DNA of 64,000 nucleotides, taken from assembly GCA_033239525.1 (NCBI GenBank), contig BSYO01000022.1:13092923-13156922 (forward strand), written 5' to 3'. The position numbers and the translations under genes were made by a program. Under the pieces are notes generated by a model. That model saw only the letters and a program-made list of their open reading frames with translations, did not search any database and was not told the DNA's origin. Positions 45,057 through 58,300 of this stretch are shown piece by piece; the first letter of the stretch is position 1, and each line of letters begins with the position of its first letter. This DNA is from Nepenthes gracilis (taxonomy: Eukaryota > Streptophyta > Magnoliopsida > Caryophyllales > Nepenthaceae).

Positions 45057-47587
45057 AAATAAAATAAAATCCCCCCTTTCTCACCCTCCCTTTTGTGTGA
45101 ATTTTGGACAGCTTTGAGCTCAGTTTTTTGTGCTTTTGTGTGTTACTGTGAGCTTGACAATTGCTAGAAAGGTTCCCTATAGTTGGACTTTGTTTTGAAA
45201 TAAAAGACTAATATTCCGTGTTTGTCTTGTTTCATCTTTCAACGCCAAATCTGACTTCTTCAAAGCTCAATTTTTGGAGTTGACAAGGTATTAGTAGAGT
45301 CAAACAATCAAGAAGACAACATGTGAAGTTTGAATAATTTTTGATGTGTGTATTAAGAAGACTACACTCAAAGCTCTTGTTGTCTACCTAAGCATAAAGT
45401 CTCCCACATAGCATACACCAAAGAGAATTCTTTGTGCCAACTTCTCTTGTGCTCATATTTTAATTCTTTTGTTGAGAGAAAGGTCTCTTGGTGTTGGTGT
45501 CACCATTCAATGAAAGCTCCGTGGTTGGAACTTGAGTTGTTAAATATAAGGCGTTTTATTTGTGATGTTCACCCATTGAAGAAGGTCGAACATAATGCAT
45601 TCCAACTCTCAAGTACAGCTTGGAGACAGGATGTAGTCAAGGTCAAACTTGAATAAGTTACGGTGTCAAATCTTTCTTTCCCTATCATACTTATTATTTC
45701 ATTACATTCTTATGTGATACTCAACTAGATCCAAAATTGTTTAAGGTGGAAATTCAGGTTAAGTTAAAGTTATTATTTAAAAACTTGCTAACAACCTAAG
45801 CCACCCTCCTCTTAGGTTGTTTTGAACCATTATATAGGAGAATCTCCACACCATCACCACAGTCTATAATCAAGTTGAAGGATGAACAAGACTAAAATCA
45901 CAATAATTATCACACTGGACCATGAGGTGGTATTGTTGCATATGAATTTTATTTTTTAAATTTCTTACATGTAACATTTAACTATTTTTCTTTCAAATTT
46001 CTAGATTGTTGTCCACTTTCATTAATTTAGTCCCAGAATTGAAAATTATGATGAAATTGATCCATTACTTAAAGTCCTAACAGAAAATTCTTAACCAACA
46101 ATCCAAATATATAAAACAATACCACTTGGTGATCCCTGAAAATAATGAATGATCCAGGAGTAGTGGTCCAAGACTAAAAAACCAAATTTGAGATGATGAA
46201 GGATCATTAATTGCAGTTAAGGATATTATGAAAAGAACTTGAGAAGGGAGCTTCTAGAACTGCTCAGAAAGGGCTAGCTTGAAACAATGCCCATAATACA
46301 CGGGGCAGGGGACGGAAATAAAGGAGAATATTGGTAGTTTTTTTGGGGGAGGTGGGGGTGGGGAATGCCAAGTGTACGAAGAGGAAACATACGGACAAGG
46401 ACTAGGGGAAGGGGAAAAGGTGGAGGTGGGAACATAAGCAGATCTGTAAACTGAAAGTCAATAAGATTTAATAAATATCAGTGAGATAAGTGTGAAAAAT
46501 ACTTGACCTGATTATAACTGATCCATACTTTCACCTAGAGGTGATGTGTTTAAAATATGGAAACAATCTCTCTGCAACAAATGGGAAATGCCACATACAC
46601 TTGACACTTCCGAGGATCTTTCAATATAGGAGCCTTGTGCACTAGAAGGCCTTTTTAATAACTAATTTATGCTCTTATCTTTATCATCTTTGGTAAAATT
46701 ACAATGTAGTGAGCTTTAATAGCATATGAGGTAAACCCATAAAATGCTAGCAGCCAAGTTTTTGAAAATTTTCAACTTTGGGGTCTTAAACTGATTTTTT
46801 GTTGAAATAAATCTTACGGAATTTCATTTTCTGCATCTTCAATTGTTCTATTGCCTTTCGTTTCTTTAACATCATTGTCATTCATATGTAAGCCAAGCAT
46901 TGTAGAGTTCACAATGACCCCATCCACTCCGTGGCTTTTCTTGCCTACTAAGCATCCCATGTCGAAATAACGGGATGTGCATTCATAGAAACAGAAAACA
47001 AACCTTCTCTAACTTTACAGCAGTAAATTTCAAGCCAAGATTCACTTTGTTATCTCATGTTCTAGGCAGTACCTTGTGCACCCAACAAATTGTACAGTGG
47101 AGAAATTTCAAAGGAAAATATGAACCTAGGAAGATGGTTGGTGTAAATTTCCAACAAGAAGAAAGACAAGGTACTTTTGGGTAGTTGAACAAGGAAGAAA
47201 TGGGTGGTCGATTTTGCATGTCTTCCTCCTCTCAACTTCCTAAAATGTTCATTTTTTTAATGACTATAAACTCTTTAATATTCTCAACTCTCAACTCTTT
47301 ACTTTGAACCTAAATAACATTCTTCTCATTTTTAGGAGATAACAAGCAAGAACAATTCCCAGCTCTGGGGTGAGCTAGATGAGACAACAGTAATGCTGAA
47401 GAACCAGAGGTACAGAGGTGAGAATAAACAATATGAGGGAACTTAGAGGTAAGAATGTGAAAAGTGAAATGAAGATATAAGACGGTAAGAAGTATCTTCC
47501 TCTCATCTCAAAAACAATTGGCAAACTAATTTCCACACCCCCTGTGGATTGTAAAGATGCATTTCATCAATTGAGAAAGAGAGGCCA
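45057..47587. other. Unassigned intergenic DNA
   Basis: No gene or repeat boundary recognised. It contains a purine-rich, G-run segment at about 46300-46440 with GGGGGAGGTGGGGGTGGGG. Confidence 0.55.
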
Positions 47588-48480
47588 TGACGACCCAAAC
47601 CCTAAACTTCAAGTATGGCTCAGATCGCTCACGCGGAAAATCTCAAAACTTAAAATCATTCATAATCTATTATAACGGCAATATAATTCAATTAAGCTAC
47701 TATCAGATTTATCAATATATATCACATAATTTTTTTAAAATAAAGACTACCAAGGATCACGGGTCACAGCCCGAAGAAAACTCCTCAACATCCATCAATA
47801 ATATATTTGGAATATTTCCTACTGCGATAAAATATCTAGCATCTACAATCCACTTTACCTGAAAGTCTTGTAACAAAAAAAGTAGGATCCCACAGTCCGT
47901 ACTATACAATCAACTGAATTTGAAGTCAAGAAAACACAATAGTGAACCAATACCCAGTAAGTGATAATAATAAAAAACGCACGATAAATAATAAATATTT
48001 TGAATATTAAGATATAAAGACCGCGATCAAAATAGAAAAGATCAAACTATATCCGAAAAATCACATGTTGTAAACACGACTCAAAGTAAAAGCAAGATAG
48101 GTCACCTCGGACTCTCATGTGACAAAGATAACAAAATTTACCAATAACAGACAGAAACTCCTCAGAATCCGACATCAAGAGATAAGCAAGGATTCCCTGA
48201 TCCGAATATTAGCGTAAACGACCTGAATATCAAAAGATAATTTAACATGGATCCTACTGAATCCGAATATCATAGAATCCGACACATGGATCCTACCGAA
48301 TACAATTTCTGAATTCTATCGAATCCCAAACTCATGGGTATCAATAATGACGAATTATTATAATAAATCTCTTTGGACCTTATTCTTCCACCGTGAACCA
48401 AAGACGGCGTATTTACGTCCCCAACAGTTGGGTAAGTGACACGAGGTTATCCACGGTATCCTCACTACCCCTACAGTCCT

Positions 48481-48773
48481 TCTAGAGGCTGTACCCATAA
48501 CATGCCCACACTATCCGTGATACCCCTTACCAAATGATATCCCTGATATCATATCTTATGATGGTCACATAACTATAAGTATCCTTTTATAATAAACAAT
48601 ATACCAATTGTTTATACTCGATCATAATTGGCCCTTCCGACATATCAATTCTAGAGGCTGTACCCATAACATGCCACACTATCCGTGATACCCCTTACCA
48701 AATGATATCCCTGATATCATATCTTATGATGGTCACATAACTATAAGTATCCTTTTATAATAAACAATATACC
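48481..48773. repeat. Tandem duplication, period 169 bp
   Basis: TCTAGAGGCTGTACCC starts at 48481 and again at 48650. The second copy matches for about 124 bases, with a single C deletion in CATGCCCACAC, up to AACAATATACC. A further piece of the unit (ATCATAATTGGCCCTTCCGA) recurs at about 49086 with one change. Confidence 0.93.
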
Positions 48774-49254
48774 TCATTAATACCATGATACAGAATCAAT
48801 AATCAGATAAGGGTAAACCATATTAAGGTACCGTAGGTTCCCATTCGACTAAATACCTTAGAGTTTTCTTACACTCTCCTCAATCTTGACCGTAGGAAAT
48901 CAATAATCCAAATACTCACGCAATCGAATATAACGTAAAAGAGGCTTTGCATGTACAACGATGGAAATGTCGTTCGGTGCTAATAAGGACTATATTCACA
49001 CTATCAAGATTAATACAAAGAAATTTATCACGGAACGATGAAAGAATAAAAGAGAACCGAAAAATATTTATTTTATATTATACTCGATCATAATTAGCCC
49101 TTCCGACATATCAAATCTCATTTCTAAGGTCACAAAATATCTTCAATTTTGTCGTTATCAAATTAACCCGCGATTCTCATCCCGATTAATTTCACAAAAA
49201 TCCAATCAAAATAATAATTACCGATAATTTTCCCCTCAATCAATTAACTATTTC

Positions 49255-49277
49255 AATATATATATATATATATATAC
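49255..49277. repeat. (TA)n microsatellite
   Basis: Alternating TA tract, followed by a (CT)n and a CA-rich stretch up to about 49420. Confidence 0.9.
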
Positions 49278-51033
49278 ATCACACCCACGGATGTTCTCTC
49301 TCTCTCTCCCACTCACGCACACCCACACTCTTTAGCGCACACACACACCTCTCTCACACACGGCTACATGCATAGTAGCACGCAGCTGCACCCACTTACA
49401 CACGCGCAGAGTCAGCACTCACCTGTATAGCACACGTACACCACAGGAATCCAGGCAGGGTGGAAGTGCTGTTCTTCCTTGTTGGACGCCCTGTGCAGTA
49501 GCATATACACACATATATAGCTTGCGAATCCTCAAGAATGATTATTTCCAAAATCTCATATGTATAATCAAATCTGTAATTTATTTGAGGTAGGAGTTTT
49601 CAGCAAGCCGTTCTTCTTCACTAATCAAGTTCTCACGCCATACCCAACAAAACTTCATTAATCAAGTTCTCCTAAACAGAACTTCATGTTCTGTTTTCCC
49701 CAATTTTCGCTTATACATGAATCAAAGGAGTCGAGGGTGCGCCATACCAATTTTCAGCTCCTAACAATTAGAAAAGGATATCTTTAGCATAAACCTATTG
49801 ATTATTACGCCTCAATCTCACGATTCTTACCACTCAAGCTGTAGGATCTGTTTTTACCCAATTTTTGGCTCAAGATAAAATATGGTTGATTTCCACAAAA
49901 TCAAGGCATGCAGCAAGAAAATCAACATTAACAATGAGAATGGAAGGATTTACTTGCAGAAAGGAAGGATTTTACTTGTAAAAATGGAAGATCACTTGCC
50001 TCAATTTGTTGCTCTTCTTCCAGCGACAACGGCAGTGGCACCAAGTCAACGACGGCAGCAGTACCAATCGACGATGGCGACTTCGACTACAGAGGGGTGG
50101 TTTCGGCCTAGATTCACGATAGTGATTAGCAGCGGCAACGGCAACGGCATCAGTTGCATGGCTAGGGTTTCACGGCGGTGACTTTTCCCTCCATTACGCG
50201 CCCTCTCCCCTTTCTTAAATAATGGGAGGTTGCCCTTTTAGGGTTTGATCATTATGGCGTCAGTTTCCTTCCTTCCTTTCCCCTTGCTGCAACCCTCGCG
50301 CCGTTTCCCTCCTTTCTCGCTTCTCCTTCTTTCTTTCTCACTTTCCCTCTTTTTTCCTTCCATTCTTTATCGTTTCCTTTTATTATTATTATTATTATTT
50401 TAATAATTAATTATTATTTATTTATAATCAATGTCCCTTTATTAATATTATTATAATATTTAATAATATTTATTATTATTATTATTTTATATAAATATTA
50501 TAATTTATTATCATAAATAATTATTATATCACAATTATTATTATATATATAGTTATTATTATATATATATTTATATATTTATTTATCTCTAATTAAAATA
50601 TTAATTAATTATTTATCTAATTATTCTTATAATAACACTTCAAATTTTAATATTAATTTCTAATATTTTGACTACTCTTTAAATTTAATTTCATAATTAA
50701 TAAATTATAATATACTAGAATTCATATAATTTAAATATATGATAGTTCACTTTATTAATTAGACATATAATTAAGCTAACTCAATCAAGTATATTAATTA
50801 CTTTAAACTAAATTCAATGGTCGAAATATCCAAGGTCAAACTATTAATTCAAATTAATAGCTTAAGTATCCAAGTCTAAATCAACGGTTTAATTATTCTA
50901 GGCTCATATTTTAAGCCCAATTACCAGATTCTAAATCCAAAATAATTTTTAAAGTAATCAAATAATTATCAAAAATAAATTAGACAATTTATTTTTATAA
51001 AATAATAAATTTAAAAATATTTAAAATGTTACA

Positions 51034-52021
51034 TAGTCAGTCCAGTTATGCTACAGCTATAACTAGCTTTATTTTTGGGTAATCCCTAACTTTCACATGT
51101 TGATGAAAAGCATAGGGATGGAAACAAGATGTCTTCATTCTTTAGTAGTGTAGATTATTGTTAAGAGTAATCTCACGATTTTTTGCTTCTTTTCTGTCTA
51201 TCATGTGACCTGAGAATAACACAAGGTCTAACCGAGATTCTTACTTTTATGCATGCTCGCCATACAATCAAATTGACTTAAGTTTTTTGAAACAGCCCTC
51301 TAATGCTCTGCATGCCAAGACTTGCTTAGAGAATAAACCAAGATAAGATGAACTAATCAAAGAGGTTTAGTCCTTATCTATTGCTAAGGAGATTATCAGA
51401 AGGTAAGAAATTACTCAAAATAAAATTTCCCAACTCAGCATTCCAAGCACAAAATAATCCTTCAAAAAGAATCCAATAAGCCTAACATTAATTTTTTATA
51501 TGTATCAATTTAGCAAATACGTCCATGATGACTATGATGGATATCTCACATCCAAAAGCTAACAGTTCATACTATCAATCACTTGAGACCCAAATTACTC
51601 AATTTTTATCCATGAACTATTTGTGTTAATATAATAGTATCTTGAGAAAATCGATATAAACTAAAAAAAAGACAAAAGAAAAAAAATCATAATTTGGTAA
51701 GTTAGCTCAAATAGCTTGGTTTATTATTCAAAGAAAAAAGATTAAGTCAAGTTGGATATTACCCCCAATAAAAAAAGGTGTCCGATTGAATTACTAAACT
51801 CATTAACTAAATGGTCTGAACAAAGCCTCCAACAAACTTTATATGAACTTAAATATCATATTAGATATCGTTAAAAAAACATCTAAATATTTTTAATTTT
51901 TTGTCAGTCTATTTTTATTTTTGTAGAGTCCACACTTATGAAGACGGTTAATGGCAAATCTAGACCACAATAGTGCATGTTTAATGTATCCCACTTATGT
52001 AAACAATCTTCAGGAAAAATA
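51034..52021. other. Unassigned AT-rich DNA
   Basis: No gene recognised; ends at the approximate start of the copia LTR. Confidence 0.5.
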
Positions 52022-53095
52022 TGATTGAAGAAGACCGACAAGATAATAACGGGCTTGCATTTTTTTTAAGAAACTTGTTAGGGTTATTTTTGTATTTGAT
52101 ATATTCCGTGACTATATTTAGTCACGTGTCGTTGTTGTATTGTATTCATCGAAGTGTTATATCAATTTATTTTTATGGTTATTCATTCTCAGGTTCCAGG
52201 GGCACCACGCTTGCCGTGTACTCGCCATCCGCTCGAGCCTCGATTCAAGTAGCCCCGTGCCAGCCGTACACTCATCGGGCGCTCGAGCCGCAAAATCCAG
52301 TAACCATCCGTTCGAAACTGGCCGTCCTCTCACTCGAATGCCAATAAGGTTTTCTTTTGAAACTCTAGATGCGCTCGCCGCGGCGCCAAGCGCCGCGGCA
52401 ACGGTCATTAATTTTAAACTTGTTTTTCGAGCTCTTTATAAATTTTCTCCTTCCTTTAGTTGCCCTAACTCTTATACATTTTGGAGTGCCCCTTTGAGTG
52501 AAAACAAGCTTCTACTCATTAATATTGCTCCATTTGAGAAAATTGAAATTACATCATTGTGTTTCATATGCTAACGGGTTTTCTCACCGCTTTCTCTTTA
52601 CTGATTCAACACTCCTACCTTTTTACCTTTGTTGGCGATGTGGGTATTGTAAAGAAGGGGATCCGGTGGTATTCGGCAATTCAAGCGGTTCAAGAGAGAA
52701 GATTGACGTGAAGACCGGAAGGAGTCCGGTTTCATTACCGCGGGCAAATCCAGGGAGTTCCTTTGTAGGGATCAAAAGATGGGAGTAAGTCGGCTAGGTT
52801 AGTACATCTGTACCACCCGATCTGTAAGTTGATTTTCATAGTGGATATCTTCTTTGGCCGTTGAAACTCGAAGGATTTTTCTTGAGTACCGTAGTTATCG
52901 AGTTTGTCCTTAGTTCCAAAAATTGTCCATTCATTATTTTTCATTATTGTTTTCACTTATATGCTCGTATTGGTCATATCATCTAGTCTTAAATATTTGT
53001 TACGTGTATTAAATATTTAATATTATTGTCACTGCTTCCGCTAATTTTCTTAGGGGTCAAAACTGTTGTAAATTTGAGATGAAACGGTCATTTCA
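52022..53095 (+). repeat. Copia 5' LTR
   Basis: It ends CGGTCATTTCA two bases before a primer-binding site and aligns with the minus-strand copy at 15987-18650. The left border is approximate; TGATTGAAG at 52022 is a candidate start, and homology to the other copy becomes clear from about 52060. It contains a GC-rich stretch (GCTCGCCGCGGCGCC) near 52371-52390. Confidence 0.75.
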
Positions 53096-53097
53096 AT

Positions 53098-53110
53098 TGG
53101 TATCAGAGAC
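53098..53110 (+). other. Primer-binding site (initiator Met tRNA type)
   Basis: TGGTATCAGAGAC follows the LTR end by two bases. TGGTATCAGAG is complementary to the 3' end of plant initiator methionine tRNA and is the usual copia primer site. Confidence 0.9.
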
Positions 53111-53155
53111 TCACTCCGATCGGCGACCCTGATCTATATGCATACTAGATAATTG

Positions 53156-53269
53156 CTGTCCGTTCCTTCCTACTTTGATGGAAGCAATTATACCTATTGG
53201 AAGGTTCGTATGAGAGCCTTTCTCAAATCAATGGATGAGCGTGTGTTGGCACGCACTCAAATTGGGTGA
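53156..53269 (+). pseudogene. Copia gag start, truncated
   Basis: The frame reads VPSYFDGSNYTYWKVRMRAF, the typical N-terminal block of Ty1/copia gag, and ends at a TGA just after ARTQIG. Unrelated LTR-like sequence follows from about 53280, so the rest of the element is lost. Confidence 0.88.
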
Positions 53270-53279
53270 CACTTTTGCA

Positions 53280-55186
53280 TGACCACAAGACACTTAAGTG
53301 ATCATGGCTGCCGGTTCAGCCAATTTGGGGCCCGGTTCATAGGCTGTAATTTCAGATATTAGCATGACTGCTAGGATTGGTCCTATTGCTGAAGTGAGAC
53401 CCGATTTAGTGATCGGTTCAGCCTATTTTTATGAGCCAATTGGCCACAACATTAATAAGAGGTTAAGTTTATTGGTCACCAAATTTGAGCCAGTTTAGAG
53501 TCCATTTGGTCACCGGTTCAGCCAAAGTTCAAAAACTAGTTCAGCTGTTGGTTTTGGCTTAGTTCATCAGCCAAGTATACTTCATGCCAAATTGATAATA
53601 TGATCAAATTCATGAGGCAAATTAAGTATTAGAACAATAATACTTAAAGGAATTAATAATAAACATCACCAAATGAAGAAGGGATTCAAGTACACTTGCC
53701 AAAATATTCAGCTAAACCCTTGCTGCCTTCAGTTCTGCTTCAGTTTCCCTTTCTTTTTCTTTTTGTCCTTCCTTATGCTTTTCTCTCCTTCTCTCCCGTT
53801 TCCCTCCTCGGTACTGGCTTTCTCTACTCTTCTTTTGTACTAAATTTTGTATTGAAGTCCCAGTAGTTTGGTCAGGCTTTTGTGTCGAATTGCTAATGTG
53901 AACATCTGTTCCAATAAATACTTTGAGCTCTAATGATCTGTTTTGATGACGAAAGGCTGATGGTGTACAAAATGGTTACACTTGGTCTGGCAAACAGATG
54001 GCTAGAAGTTCTCATTCATAGGCTGGAAAACCTTGGTTTCTTGGTCTAAGTGGCTTGTGAAAAGGTAATTGGTCAGCCTTTTTTTGTAGAACATCTCCTA
54101 TATCTGTATTGGTTGCATCTGTCTCAATTGTAAATATATCATTGAAATCAGGAAGACCCAGAACTGTTGCCTGTGTCATTGCTTGTTTGAGAGACTGAAA
54201 TGCACTCATGGCCTCTAGAAACCACTGGAACTTTGGTGGCATGAGTATTTCAGTTATTGGCTCAGCTATGATGCCATATGATTGGATGAATCTTCTGTAG
54301 TAACCTATGAGTCTCAGGAATCCACAAACAGGTTTGGTGGACTTAGGAACTAGCCAATTTAGCATTGCTGCTGTTTTGGATTGTTCAATAGCAAGTCCTT
54401 TGTTGGAGACTATGCATCCCAAGTACTCAATTTATTGTTGTCCAGAGGAACATTTAGATATTTTTGGAAAAGTTTGTGTTGCCTTAAGATGTACAAAACT
54501 TGAGATAAATGAAATAAATGAAGATCAAATTTTGGACTATAATATGTCATCAAAGAAAACTAGAACAAATTTTTGGAGTTGAGCTTGGAAGGTGATATTC
54601 ATGAGAGACTGAAAATTGACAGGTACATTTGTGAGGTCACGAGATATAACAAGAAATTCATAGTGACTTTGATGAGTTTTACCCGGACTGAACCGGTCAA
54701 TTTTTGGCAAAAGATTTTAGCACCAATATCACGATATATTAGGTTCATTAAAGCTTCTAAACTAATTTTTACAGGAGGTGAACCGACTAAAATCCTGAAG
54801 AAAAACTTGATACATCAACAGTGGGCATTCAGCCGATTCAAGGCTCCAAATTGATTTTTATACATATTGAACACATCAAATTTATAAAGGAGAATTCCAG
54901 TATTGCAACATGGTGAATTAGCCAACTTAATAAAACTTCTAAATTAAATTTTTAATAGGATAAATCGGCCAACAGTAGCCTGAAAATCAGAATAAACTTC
55001 TGATGCTGTTGGCCGATCCTCCATCTGCATTTTCTTCTATTCTACATGATATTTCAATAGTTGCAATAGGGAATTAAGTATTGGATTCAATCAATATTTG
55101 AAGATAACAGTAAGAATTAATCAACAAATGAAGAAAGTAGGAATATTTATTGTAATAAGTATATTTATAAAATTTCATTCCTTGCA
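53280..55186 (-). repeat. 3' LTR region of the minus-strand gypsy element, itself interrupted
   Basis: 53300-53830 resembles 57000-58000 of the solo LTR: repeated CCGGTTCAG motifs, then CAAGTACACTTGCC, then a CT-rich stretch. On the right the LTR appears to stop at CTTGCA (55186), next to a polypurine run read on the minus strand (ATAAAGGGGATAGGA, 55191-55205). A foreign gypsy RT fragment lies inside at 54012-54450. The left border is not determined. Confidence 0.55.
54012..54450 (-). pseudogene. gypsy RT thumb and RNase H start fragment
   Basis: The minus frame reads MGCIVSNKGLAIEQSKTAAM, the FLRLIGYYRRFIQSYG block, FQSLKQAMTQATVLGLPDF and FTIETDATNTDIGDVL. This matches the RT connection and the start of RNase H of chromovirus-type gypsy elements. 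It is bounded by non-coding sequence on both sides, so it is a short relic. Confidence 0.85.
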
Positions 55187-55250
55187 ATCCTATCCCCTTT
55201 ATAAAAATTTTGTCCTCCAAATTTGAAAAAAATTACACACCCTAGGGGAA

Positions 55251-55364
55251 TTAGCAGGGATATTTATTGCGGATCTCATCTTCTCGTTCCCGTGTGGCCT
55301 CCTCGAATGAGTGATTGCGCCATGAAACTTTGACTAAGGTAATGGTCTTTGTATGGAGTACCTG
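55251..55364 (-). pseudogene. gypsy pol C-terminus, left part of an interrupted gene
   Basis: The minus strand reads TLVKVSWRNHSFEEATRE and REDEIRNKYP before a stop, a typical chromovirus pol C-terminus. It is the continuation of the frame that breaks off at 58963, separated from it by the solo LTR at 55365-58957. The polypurine tract and LTR lie immediately downstream (to the left). Confidence 0.88.
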
Positions 55365-58300
55365 TGTGACGTCCCATGTCATACATCATTGTACTTATCA
55401 TTAATATTATTATTATCATAGACAGGATCCTAACATTAGCCATAATTTATGCTGGCTCTAATATCACATTATTCATTCATGATATTAGTCTAAATTGTAG
55501 AAGATGTTTACTAAACATCCATAAGAATTTAAATCTGACAGAAGCATATATTCTATATCATAACGGAAGCAATTCCATTATCATCAAAATACAACATGTC
55601 TAAAATACAATATTATACAGTACACATATATATTTTTTTCTTTTCATCATCCCAAGTACAACATATACGTCATAACAAAATTATGGCCACCTCAATTTCT
55701 TTCCTAATCTTGTTCGCCCTTCATCATTTCTTGATACTTGTCTGAAGGGGAGTGAAAATAGCGAGTGAACCAAATGCTTAGCAGTATATATAACATACAA
55801 AGGCATGTATTTTATACAGAATATACATTAACATATATAAATAGGAGCATATACACGAAGTGCAATGCATTTACCTTTCTTTATTTCCCAACTTTTATTG
55901 ATTGTATTTATTTTTCCTTATCTTTAGGGACTAGGGCCAGTGGGCCTCACTAGCTAACGGAGCGGATAAATCGAAGAAAAGATTGTGTTAACCCACACAA
56001 TCTAAGGCAAATATCCTAACAATATATAGATTGTGCTTACTTTCACAGTCGAGATTGTGCTTAATTCCACAATCCAATTCTTGTCCTCCTTCTTGCATCC
56101 CGAGGCGGGCGGTACTACCTATAATCCCGGTAGACGGGGCCGAAACGGACGAACCGTACAAAAGCAATTCTTCGATTTTTCACTATAATATCCTAAGGTA
56201 TGCCGGAGAATATCACTATTTGAAAAAGATCCATGGTCCAATTTTTCTTTTTCAACTTTGAAGGGCTCTCGTATAACCGAACTTTAATAGAACTTAACTA
56301 ACGTCACTGGACGTAACTGAAATTTTTCATATTTTCATAGAGTCCTTACCACAGTTTCATGAATATAGTTTAACATAGCAAACGATATCCAAATATAATA
56401 TTTCATAGGCCTTGAACATGCAGAAAAATGCATATGGAACTTTATTCCGTACTTAGTGTGTTTCAATCTACTTAGTGGCCAATTAATTTACTAGAACTTA
56501 AATAATTTAATTCAATACTTATTGATGTTAGTATGTCATGTCGGGGTAGGTCTTGAGTTAGTTTAATATTTTATTCATATTTTGAAAATTTTTGGTTCAT
56601 GTGAACCGGTTCGGTTAAGGTTTGGGACCGGGTTTCATAATTATTTTGCGCTCGAATTTTTTTATAAGTATCCCAATATCCTTCTTAAGTCTATTGGTCA
56701 TTGGTTTGGTCAAGTTTTAGTCAAATTTGGGCCCGGTTCGACCCTTTTTAATAAAGGGCTCAAATTACCATTTAAGCTGAACCGGTTCGGAAAAGGCTTT
56801 GAGAGACCGGTTCACTGAGTTATATAGCCCATTTTCACGAGAACTTTTTACACAAAATGGACATGGGTCTTAGCTAATTTGTGCCAAAATTTGAGCAGGT
56901 TCGGTGATCGAATGGTGGCCGGTTCAGTTTGCCAACACAGACTGCCCATTTTTGTTTCATCAGAATTGTCCAGGATAGTTCTGCTTCTCTAATTTTTTTT
57001 ATGGTTCAATCGGGACAATTTTTAACCGGTTCTGGGCGTCCTCTTATAGCCAATGGACTTAACTTTAAGAATAAATTTGGTTTAGACCCGGTCTAAGTCA
57101 AAGTATTGACCGGTTCAGACCAAATTCCAAGAACAGATTCTGCATCAGCATCAGCTGATGCAGACAGATTTTGTTCCAACTTTGAGGGTCCGAATCATAT
57201 TTGATTTGGATCTAATTTTTACAATGCGATACTTGAATATCACCTCCAAGGCCTTATCTAAATTCTGGCACTGATTTCGCCCATTTTGGATTCGGGTTTT
57301 ATTTTATTTAAAATTTTTTTCCCAACTACTCATAGAACCAGTTCAGCAAGACCCTTGCTATTCATGGGTCCGGTTCAGTATTCGACCCATATTTTCTTGG
57401 GCCACCGGTTTACGTGGGACAGTCCACACCTAATACTAGCAAATTGAGTTGGGTTGGACTCCGGATCAATCCATTTTGGGGCGTGTTTGGCTAAAGTTTG
57501 AAAACTGAAATTTCAGCATCGGCAGAATCAGTAAGTTGATTCTACAGCCGAGTTTGGGTACGATTTTGAACCCCTTCTTGAATGCTTCAGAGGCTCATGT
57601 TTTTCCCACTTTTACTTCATTAAATAAGGATCATTTGACCAGTTTTGGTCGTTGGCTAAATCTAGTGGTCGATATGAAGTAAATATCAGGAACTGCCACA
57701 ACAGAACCTGATTTTGGACACAATCATGTGTCCAGGGCCTATTCACCCATTTTTAATTTTTTTCTTGCGACTCCTCATGAATTTATGATAACTAAGGAAG
57801 CATATATAAGTATTGGATCAACAATACTAAAAAAAAAAGTAGCAAAAAATTGCTCAACAATCAAGGCAAGGGTTGAAGTACACTTGCCAAATTTCAGCAA
57901 TTCCTCTTCCCTTCTTGCTGTTCACGATTTCCTACTCCTTTTTCCCTTACTTTCTCTCAAATTTTTTTCTCAACTTAGCCTCTCCTTTTTCTCCTCACAC
58001 GTACTTATAATTTTCAGAATGGAGGAGGGGTTGAGTCATCAGCTCAGCTGCCACCTCAAATTTCCCTTTCCTGAATCCCTGCCATGTGGCTAATGGATTG
58101 CTGAATCACCACTTGATTTGGCAGCTACTTACCCTTCCATTTGTTGCTTACCTATTGGCAAATTTTTAGTTAAAGTGTGCTGCCTGTGTCACTCTTAATT
58201 TCTTCCCTAATGTAGGTACTTATCATGCACCATGTGGCCGTGCATGCTGGTGCCATGTGTACATATCTGAATTAAATAATTCAACTGAAGTTCGCCTTAC

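Larger units (their letters stand above)
47588..51033 (-). repeat. Long LTR-like repeat (about 3.4 kb), probable solo LTR
   Basis: Begins TGACGACCCAAACC and ends ATGTTACA, resembling the TGTGACGTCCC and TTACA termini of the other LTRs here. Its pyrimidine-rich to TTA-rich stretch (50200-50480) matches 1100-1560. The flanking pentamers (GGCCA, TAGTC) do not form a target duplication, so one border may be wrong or mutated. Orientation is inferred. The 99-codon frame at 49882-50181 has no recognised domain. Confidence 0.5.

Noticed and set aside
48481..48773. CRISPR-like repeat array
   Set aside because: Two long direct copies without regular spacers, in plant nuclear DNA; a simple tandem duplication.
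53098..53110. tRNA gene signal
   Set aside because: The matching bases are only the 3'-end complement used as a primer-binding site; no cloverleaf can be drawn around it.
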